Of a stretch of 55,982 nucleotides of DNA, positions 50,481-55,982 are shown piece by piece (position 1 is the stretch's first letter; each line of letters opens with the position of its first letter). The notes under the pieces were generated by a model. That model saw nothing but the letters and a program-made list of their open reading frames with translations. It searched no databases and had not been told where the DNA came from. The position numbers were made by a program, and so were the translations under genes. Source of the DNA: an uncultured Planctomycetaceae bacterium (GTDB lineage: Bacteria > Planctomycetota > Planctomycetia > Pirellulales > UBA1268); contig CAISJI010000044.1 in the NCBI GenBank assembly GCA_903885565.1, positions 1 to 55,982 of the forward strand. The letters run 5' to 3'.

Positions 50481-51188
50481 ATGGCCATTGCCGTCACTGC
50501 CGAAACGCTCGGAACGCTCCACCGCATGCACCGGCAACTCGAAGATCTGCGCGAGCAACTCGCGAAGGGTCCTCGTCTGATTGCCGTTCGCAGCAAGCAG
50601 CTGGAGTCTGCGGAGGCCCGCCATCTCGCCGTCCAGAACGAGGCCAAGAAGGCGAAGCTGACCGTCGACAGCAAGCAGTTGCAGTTGCGCACTGCCGAGG
50701 CAAAGCTGAAAGACCTCGACAGCAAGCGCAATTCGTGCAAAACCAATCGTGAATACCAACTGCTGGATGGCCAGATCGCCGCCGACACAATGGCGATGAA
50801 GGTGCTGGAGGACGAGATCCTCGAGGCACTCGAGCGGGTCGACACGATCAAGCAGTCGCTGCCGCCACTCGACGGTGAGATCGCCGCGCTGAAACAGCAG
50901 TTGCAGCAGACCAGGCAGCAGGTTGGGGCTGAGTCTGCCGCCCTTGAGACTGAGGTGCTGCGGGTGGGGAAAAATCTGGAGCAGGCCGAACAGGAAATTC
51001 CTGAAGAATCCCGCGAAGGCTACCGGCGGATCACCAAATCAAAGGGGGCGGATGCCATGGCCGCCCTCGATGGGCACAGCTGCGGCGGGTGCTGCCAGCA
51101 GGTCACCGACAATATGGTGGCTGAACTGACCATGGGGCTTGTCATGCCGTGCCGGAGTTGCGGCCGTCTGCTCTACTTAGCGAGATAG
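50481..51188 (+). CDS. Coiled-coil protein with a C-terminal C4 zinc ribbon
   Basis: The 235-residue protein is almost entirely helical with heptad-like Leu/Ala/Lys/Glu periodicity from residue 10 to 185 (for example LHRMHRQLEDLREQLAKGP and LEDEILEALERVDTIKQSLP). It then has a zinc ribbon with paired cysteines: DGHSCGGCCQQVT and MPCRSCGRLLYL. This matches the C4-type zinc ribbon (DUF164/CdsZ-like) family found widely in bacteria and sometimes linked to RNA or secretion functions; no definite role can be given. The ATG at 50481 is preferred over a TTG 7 codons earlier. A weak TGGTAAGCT lies about 80 bases upstream as a possible extended -10. It is placed between the rpoD terminator and greA. 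Confidence 0.85.
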   Translation: MAIAVTAETLGTLHRMHRQLEDLREQLAKGPRLIAVRSKQLESAEARHLAVQNEAKKAKLTVDSKQLQLRTAEAKLKDLDSKRNSCKTNREYQLLDGQIAADTMAMKVLEDEILEALERVDTIKQSLPPLDGEIAALKQQLQQTRQQVGAESAALETEVLRVGKNLEQAEQEIPEESREGYRRITKSKGADAMAALDGHSCGGCCQQVTDNMVAELTMGLVMPCRSCGRLLYLAR

Positions 51189-51277
51189 GTTCCTGCTGCT
51201 GCCAGCTTGGCTCGTCGGAGCCCGCTCTTCCCCGTTTCTTTTCTCTGCCCCTTCGTTTCTTTTCCGGGAGATTCGCC

Positions 51278-51760
51278 GTGTCCGACCGCATTCCGATGAC
51301 CCGCAACGGTTACGACAAGCTCAAGTCAGAGGTCGACCAACTCGATCTGGTGGAGATGCCGCGGCTGACGCAGCGGGTGGCCGCCGCCCGCAGCGAGGGA
51401 GATCTCAGCGAAAATGCCGAATACCATGGAGCCCGGGAGAGCCAGGGATTGCTGCAGGCCAAGATCAATCTGCTCCGCGACAAACTCGCCCGCGCGGTGA
51501 TCGTGGAGCGTGCCAAGGAGGCCACCGACGAGGTGGTGTTCGGGGCCACCGTTGTGGTGCGCGATCTCAAATTCGGCGACAACGAGGTGTTTGTCCTCGT
51601 GGGGGCGGGCGAAGAGGATTACGACGCCGGGAAGATCAATGTCGCCAGTCCGCTGGCTCAAGGCCTGCTCGGGCGGAAGGTGGGGGAAAAGGTGGCGATC
51701 GAGGTGCCCGCCGGCACGATGAAATTCGAGATTTTGGAAGTCAAGTTCGAGGATAACTGA
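51278..51760 (+). CDS. greA: Transcription elongation factor GreA
   Basis: The 160-residue protein has the N-terminal coiled coil with the catalytic tip GDLSENAEYHGARESQ, which stimulates RNA cleavage by stalled RNA polymerase. The C-terminal FKBP-like domain has VVFGATVVVRDLKFGDNEVF, ASPLAQGLLGRKVGEKVAIE and VPAGTMKFEILEV. It starts with GTG, with GGGAG 8 bases before; a start further upstream would add a poorly conserved stretch. The length matches the family. Neighbours rpoD and the zinc-ribbon protein make a transcription-related cluster. Confidence 0.95.
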   Translation: MSDRIPMTRNGYDKLKSEVDQLDLVEMPRLTQRVAAARSEGDLSENAEYHGARESQGLLQAKINLLRDKLARAVIVERAKEATDEVVFGATVVVRDLKFGDNEVFVLVGAGEEDYDAGKINVASPLAQGLLGRKVGEKVAIEVPAGTMKFEILEVKFEDN

Positions 51761-51817
51761 GCTTCCCCCATCGAACCCCGCCCTGACGACCAAGCTCCGA
51801 GCGGCCACTGGTGAAAA

Positions 51818-52741
51818 ATGCCCCGTTCCCCCCGCCGCACGCTCGGTTTTCCGCGTTCGCCCATGGTGGCCGTGACGTCGGCCCCCTCGGCTGAAGGCCT
51901 GGTTTGGGCGGCGGTGCTTGTCTGGGGCGGACTCATCGGCCTGGCATCTGCGCAGCCCCCCGGTGTCGATATCGACGCAGAGGCGATCGCCCCGACCGAA
52001 AAAATCACGCTCTACGACGGCAAGGCGGTCGACGATCTACGCCACTTTTACACGTGGCTTGGGCCCCAGGGATATGACGATCCCAACGACGTGTTCAGCG
52101 TGGCCGAGGAGATTGACGGCAACCCGGCCATCCGCGTCACTGGCCAGGATTGGGGAGGGTTCCTGACACGGAAGAATTACCGCGACTATCGTCTCGTGCT
52201 GGAATATCGGTGGAGCGAGAAGACCTGGAACGAAAAGGCCAGAAACAGCGGCGTGCTCTTCCATTGCCAGGGAGCTGACGGCAACAGAAGCCCCGATTTT
52301 AGGGGCACGTGGCTGAGTTCTGTGGAGTATGAGATTCAGGAGGGGCGGACGGGGGCGGTGATCCTCGTCAACGGCCACATGAAGAACGGAAGCCCCGTGC
52401 ATCCCACCATCCGGATGCGAACAAAGCATGACGACATCTGGGACCCCGACGGCGAGCCGAGGGAATTTGTCGGCTTTCATTTCCTTTTCCAGTCGACCTA
52501 TGATCTGGGCTGGAGGAACCAACGGGGCTACCGCGGTAGGAACGATCCCGACAAGCCGCTGGGCGAGTGGAATCGCGCGGAGATCATCGCCAAGGGGGGT
52601 GACATCACCTATTTCCTCAACGGCCAGAAGATTCTGGAAGCGACCGACGGCTCGTTGACCGAGGGGCGAATCATGTTTCAGTCGGAAGGGGCGGAGATTT
52701 TCTTTCGGCTGATCGAACTGCATCCAGTGGAGCAGCGCTGA
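51818..52741 (+). CDS. Exported DUF1080 protein (3-keto-disaccharide hydrolase-like)
   Basis: The 307-residue protein has an N-terminal hydrophobic segment, GLVWAAVLVWGGLIGLASAQ, a signal peptide with likely cleavage after the Ala-x-Ala. The rest is one DUF1080 domain: ITLYDGKAVDDLRHFYTWLG, DWGGFLTRKNYRDYRLVLEY, RWSEKTWNEKARNSGVLFHC, STYDLGWRNQRGY and WNRAEIIAKGGDITYFLNGQ. Family members hydrolyse 3-keto-disaccharides or bind sugars at the cell surface. It shares the fold with the C-terminal part of the S46 fusion but not its full architecture. It starts 57 bases after greA and is followed on the same strand by the ceramidase-like fusion. Confidence 0.88.
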   Translation: MPRSPRRTLGFPRSPMVAVTSAPSAEGLVWAAVLVWGGLIGLASAQPPGVDIDAEAIAPTEKITLYDGKAVDDLRHFYTWLGPQGYDDPNDVFSVAEEIDGNPAIRVTGQDWGGFLTRKNYRDYRLVLEYRWSEKTWNEKARNSGVLFHCQGADGNRSPDFRGTWLSSVEYEIQEGRTGAVILVNGHMKNGSPVHPTIRMRTKHDDIWDPDGEPREFVGFHFLFQSTYDLGWRNQRGYRGRNDPDKPLGEWNRAEIIAKGGDITYFLNGQKILEATDGSLTEGRIMFQSEGAEIFFRLIELHPVEQR

Positions 52742-52812
52742 GGTAGGTCCTTACGGCCAGCCTCTGGCCATCACAGGTCGCCTCGTGCGCGGCCACTCTG
52801 AGGAGACCCACG

Positions 52813-55800
52813 ATGACTCGCCTGCTCACTGACACCCTCGCTCTCGTGGCCGGCATCGCGCTGGCAGTCGCAGCCAACGCGCAGGCGGAGCCGGCCGGTC
52901 CTCCACCGGAGAACTCTCGGCGCGGCAGCTTCCGGGCCGGCGCCGCAGCGCTCGACATCACCCCCAGAAACGCCTCTCCGAATCCCCCCTCGATCATTCT
53001 TGGCGGGTTTCTCGAAAGTCGGACCGACCGCGTGCACGACCCGCTGCTGGTGCGGGCGATCGTCTTCGACGATGGCGGTGGTGAAGGCCGCGCGGCGGTC
53101 CGGATCGCGCTGGTTGTTGTCGATTCCTGCATGATGCCGCAGCGACTGCTCGACGAGGCCAAAACGCAGGCCGCCGCCCGCTGCGGTATCCCGACCGAGC
53201 GGATGATGGTTTCGGCGACCCACACCCATTCCGCCCCCGCGGCGATGGGCGGCCTCGGCACCAACATCGACGCCCCCTATGCGGCTCGGCTTCCGGGCTT
53301 GATCGCCGACGCAATTGTTGCGGCCAGTGAGCGGTTGGAGCCTGCCCAGATCGGCTGGGGCCGCTACGACGATTGGCATCTCACGCACAACCGGCGCTGG
53401 GTGCGGCGGCCCGATACACGCGGCGCCGATCCATTCGGAAATCCCACGGTGCTGGCCAACATGCACCCCGGCCACCTTTCCAAGGACGTGATCGGGCCTT
53501 CCGGGCCGACTGATCCGCAGCTTTCGGTGCTCTCGATCCGCACCGCGCAGGGCAAGCCGCTGGCGCTGTTTGCCAACTATTCGCAGCATTATTTCGGCTC
53601 GCCGGCGATCTCCTCCGATTATTTCGGCCTCTTCTGCCAGTTCGTCGCCTCGGCCCTCGGCGAATCGGGCGACGGCAACGGACCGTTCGTCTGTGCCTTG
53701 TCGCAGGGTACCAGCGGCGATTTGATGTGGATGGACTACGGCGCCGAAGGGCGGTCTCCGCCGATCCATGAATATGCCGCCGCCGTCGCCCGCAATGCCG
53801 TGAAGACTCTCGAGAAGATGGTCTACCGCGATGACATTTCCTTGGCGATGGTGGAAAAGGTGCTGCCGCTGGCCTATCGGGTGCCCGATGGCGCGAGACT
53901 CGCCTGGGCCCGTCCCATCGCCGCCGGAATCAGCGAAGATCTGCCCAAAAACATCCCCGAAGTGTACGCCCGTGAGGCGCTGATCCTCCACGAGCGCCAG
54001 CGCACCACGCTCAAGCTGCAGGCGATCCGCATCGGTGATGTCACGATTGCCACGCTCCCAAACGAGGTCTACGCCCTCACGGGGCTCAAATTGCGCAACC
54101 GTTCCCCCGCTGCGATTCACTTCAATGTGGAACTTGCCAACGGAGCGGAGGGCTACATTCCGCCGCCGGAGCAGCATTTTCTGGGCGGCTACACAACCTG
54201 GCCGGCCCGCACCGCCGGCCTGGAGGTCGATGCGGAGCCAAAGATCGTCGCCGCTCTCGCGGCCGGGCTGGAAGAGGTGACCGGCCAACCGCAGCGTCCC
54301 CCGCTTGACATTCATGGCCCCGCCGCCGAAGCGGTTCTGGCGCTTGAGCCGGTCGGCTTCTGGCGGCTCAACGATGAGGATGGGACGACGGCCCGCAACT
54401 CTGTGCCGGAGAGCCTCCCGGCCCGACTTGCGCCCGGCTTTGCCTGGTATCTGCCCGGCGCGGGGGCAGGCAGCGGCGTGGGCGCGGGTGAGGCGCTCGT
54501 GTCCTCTTCTTTCTCAAGATCGCCGCAGATCAATCGGGCCGTGCATCTGGCTGGTGGCAGGGTCGATCTGCCGGGAGAGCCTCCCGCTGGCGATGCCACG
54601 CTGGTGGCCTGGATCTGGCTGGGCGAGCCGAGCGGCGCCAGCGACCGTGAGGGAACGATCTGTGCCGGCCTCTCCGCCGAGCCTCTTCGTGCTCGGCAGG
54701 ACGCAAAGCACGCACTCGAACTTGTGCTGGGTGACCGCACGAGCGGCATCCACCTGCGCGCCGACGACTGGCATCAGGTGGCCCTGGTGCGCCGGGGGGA
54801 CACAGTGGAGGTGCATGCCGATGGCAGTGTCAAACCCGTGCTGGCTGGCAGGGCCGCGAACAACACAACACCCCTTCTGCTCGGCGAGAGCCTCCAGGGA
54901 AAGCTTGATGAAGTGGCCCTCTTCGATCGGGCGCTCTCTGCCGGTGAGATCGAGAGACTCTGGCAGGCCTCTGGCATCGGCGAACAGCGCGCTGCTCAGG
55001 CAGCGGCACGGGCGCGTGACGAAGCGGAGAGGAGCCGGCTTGCAAATCCGCCCCCATTTCCCGCCGACTACGCGACCAAAATAGCAGCCCTCCATCCGCT
55101 GACGGCCGTACCGCTTGCCGAAAAACCAGAGGGCCTCGCCGCGCAGGGAAATATCCGGTTCGATCCTCAGGCATTTGCCACGTTCCACGGCGGCAGGCTC
55201 GCCGGCCGGGACGATGCTCTCGATGCCCAGTGGAGCGTTGCCTTCTGGTTTCGCAGCGACATCCCCAACACTTCCCGCCTGGTTACGGCCTATCTCTTCT
55301 CGCGCGGGCCGGGCGGCGCGGCGCAGGCAGCGGGGGACCACCTCGGCATCGGCGGCACGGCAGACCCGGGAATTCCGGGGCGACTGATCCTGTTTAACGG
55401 CAACGAGCGAAACGACCTCCTGATCGGTACGACGGTGCTGCCGGCGCGGAGCTGGAATCATGTCGTGCTGGCACGCAATGGCCGGCGGGCCACGGTGTGG
55501 CTCAACGGCGTGTCCGAACCGGAGATCGACGGTGAGATCGGCCCGACGGCGACCGACGCCCGGGAGTTTTTCCTCGGCAGCCGCAACGACAATTTCGCGC
55601 CGCTTGAGGGTCACATGGCCCAGGTCGCAATCTTCGATCGGGCGCTGAGCCCAGCCGACGCGGCGGCACTCTTCGCTGCTTCAGGACAGGAGCCGGGGCA
55701 ATCACGGGCCGCGCCGCCGCCACCACCAGTGGCCCCCGTTGCGCCACGAGATCCGGAGGCCACCCGCACGGGCATCCATGTGCCCCACGGATTTCGGGTG

Positions 55801-55982
55801 GAACTGGTGGCGGCCGAGCCCGATGTGCTCGACCCGGTGGCGTTTGACTGGGATGCCCAGGGCCGGCTGTGGGTTGTCGAGATGGCCGATTATCCCAGCG
55901 GGATGGATGGCCAGGGCCAACCTGGTGGCCGGGTTCGCGTACTGGAGGATCAGGATCATGACGGCAGGTATGAAACGAGCCG
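52813..55982 (+). CDS. Large exported fusion: neutral ceramidase-like, two LamG-like, dehydrogenase-type domain (cut by window edge)
   Basis: The frame is open for 1056 codons from the ATG at 52813 to the window edge; AGGAG precedes it. A signal peptide is followed by a neutral/alkaline ceramidase-like domain to about residue 480: FRAGAAALDITPR, LGGFLESRTDRVHDPLLVRA, MVSATHTHSAPAAMGGLGT and NYSQHYFGSPAISSDY. Residues about 510-720 and 773-960 are two LamG/concanavalin-like domains (ending GKLDEVALFDRALSAGEIE and GHMAQVAIFDRALSPADAA). From about 983 it begins GFRVELVAAEPDVLDPVAFD and WDAQGRLWVVEMADYPSGMD, like the start of planctomycete membrane-bound dehydrogenase (TIGR02604) proteins. A role in breaking down lipid or glycan outside the cell is likely; the exact substrate is unknown. 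Confidence 0.82.
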   Translation, partial: MTRLLTDTLALVAGIALAVAANAQAEPAGPPPENSRRGSFRAGAAALDITPRNASPNPPSIILGGFLESRTDRVHDPLLVRAIVFDDGGGEGRAAVRIALVVVDSCMMPQRLLDEAKTQAAARCGIPTERMMVSATHTHSAPAAMGGLGTNIDAPYAARLPGLIADAIVAASERLEPAQIGWGRYDDWHLTHNRRWVRRPDTRGADPFGNPTVLANMHPGHLSKDVIGPSGPTDPQLSVLSIRTAQGKPLALFANYSQHYFGSPAISSDYFGLFCQFVASALGESGDGNGPFVCALSQGTSGDLMWMDYGAEGRSPPIHEYAAAVARNAVKTLEKMVYRDDISLAMVEKVLPLAYRVPDGARLAWARPIAAGISEDLPKNIPEVYAREALILHERQRTTLKLQAIRIGDVTIATLPNEVYALTGLKLRNRSPAAIHFNVELANGAEGYIPPPEQHFLGGYTTWPARTAGLEVDAEPKIVAALAAGLEEVTGQPQRPPLDIHGPAAEAVLALEPVGFWRLNDEDGTTARNSVPESLPARLAPGFAWYLPGAGAGSGVGAGEALVSSSFSRSPQINRAVHLAGGRVDLPGEPPAGDATLVAWIWLGEPSGASDREGTICAGLSAEPLRARQDAKHALELVLGDRTSGIHLRADDWHQVALVRRGDTVEVHADGSVKPVLAGRAANNTTPLLLGESLQGKLDEVALFDRALSAGEIERLWQASGIGEQRAAQAAARARDEAERSRLANPPPFPADYATKIAALHPLTAVPLAEKPEGLAAQGNIRFDPQAFATFHGGRLAGRDDALDAQWSVAFWFRSDIPNTSRLVTAYLFSRGPGGAAQAAGDHLGIGGTADPGIPGRLILFNGNERNDLLIGTTVLPARSWNHVVLARNGRRATVWLNGVSEPEIDGEIGPTATDAREFFLGSRNDNFAPLEGHMAQVAIFDRALSPADAAALFAASGQEPGQSRAAPPPPPVAPVAPRDPEATRTGIHVPHGFRVELVAAEPDVLDPVAFDWDAQGRLWVVEMADYPSGMDGQGQPGGRVRVLEDQDHDGRYETS

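Overview
The window looks like a chromosomal segment of a high-GC planctomycete, probably close to the Pirellulales. This is inferred from gene content. It has a vitamin-B12-independent microcompartment locus of the Planctomycetes/Verrucomicrobia (PVM) type, a Tat-exported DUF1501 protein, DUF1080 domains, a ceramidase-like protein fused to LamG and dehydrogenase-type domains, separate coaB and coaC genes, and PEP-CTERM-like sorting tails. No rRNA, tRNA, CRISPR array, prophage or insertion sequence was recognised.

Layout. Positions 1-2230 (minus strand) hold dnaK followed by the start of clpB. Positions 2543-17622 (plus strand) are a long run of housekeeping genes: pheA, tpiA, secG, yicC-like, gmk, rpoZ, coaC, coaB, argC, argJ, two small poorly known genes, a purine nucleoside phosphorylase, a type-2-like ileS, purN and a DinB-like gene. 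Next come an exported subtilase with a PEP-CTERM tail and a glycosyltransferase.

Positions 21325-30677 are the microcompartment operon. It opens with a good sigma-70 promoter and a nested inverted repeat. The genes run DeoR-type regulator, PduL, two BMC-H shell proteins, an acetate kinase-like enzyme, a BMC-P shell protein, a CoA-acylating aldehyde dehydrogenase, a second BMC-P, an RpiB-like protein of unknown role, a third BMC-P, a class II aldolase and a lactate/malate dehydrogenase. Family knowledge points to breakdown of L-fucose or L-rhamnose through lactaldehyde. The aldolase, aldehyde dehydrogenase, PduL and the RpiB-like protein carry related amphipathic helices at a terminus that look like encapsulation peptides.

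Positions 30722-45992 are accessory: an ABC exporter, an MBOAT acyltransferase with an SGNH partner, a gene remnant, a GDSL esterase with a sorting tail, an HD-domain protein overlapping an S46 peptidase-DUF1080 fusion, a ComM-like ATPase behind a promoter containing a perfect palindrome, a hairpin-rich intergenic repeat, a DUF1501 protein, a PAP2 phosphatase and a response-regulator receiver with a basic tail. Positions 46450-51760 hold the information-processing genes dnaG, rpoD (with a clear terminator), a coiled-coil zinc-ribbon protein and greA. The window ends with an exported DUF1080 protein and a very large ceramidase-LamG fusion that runs off the right edge.

The microcompartment locus is a known type. 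The parts that seem least described are the degenerate RpiB-like cargo candidate, the dyad and hairpins in the operon, the intergenic repeat family and the multidomain exported fusions.
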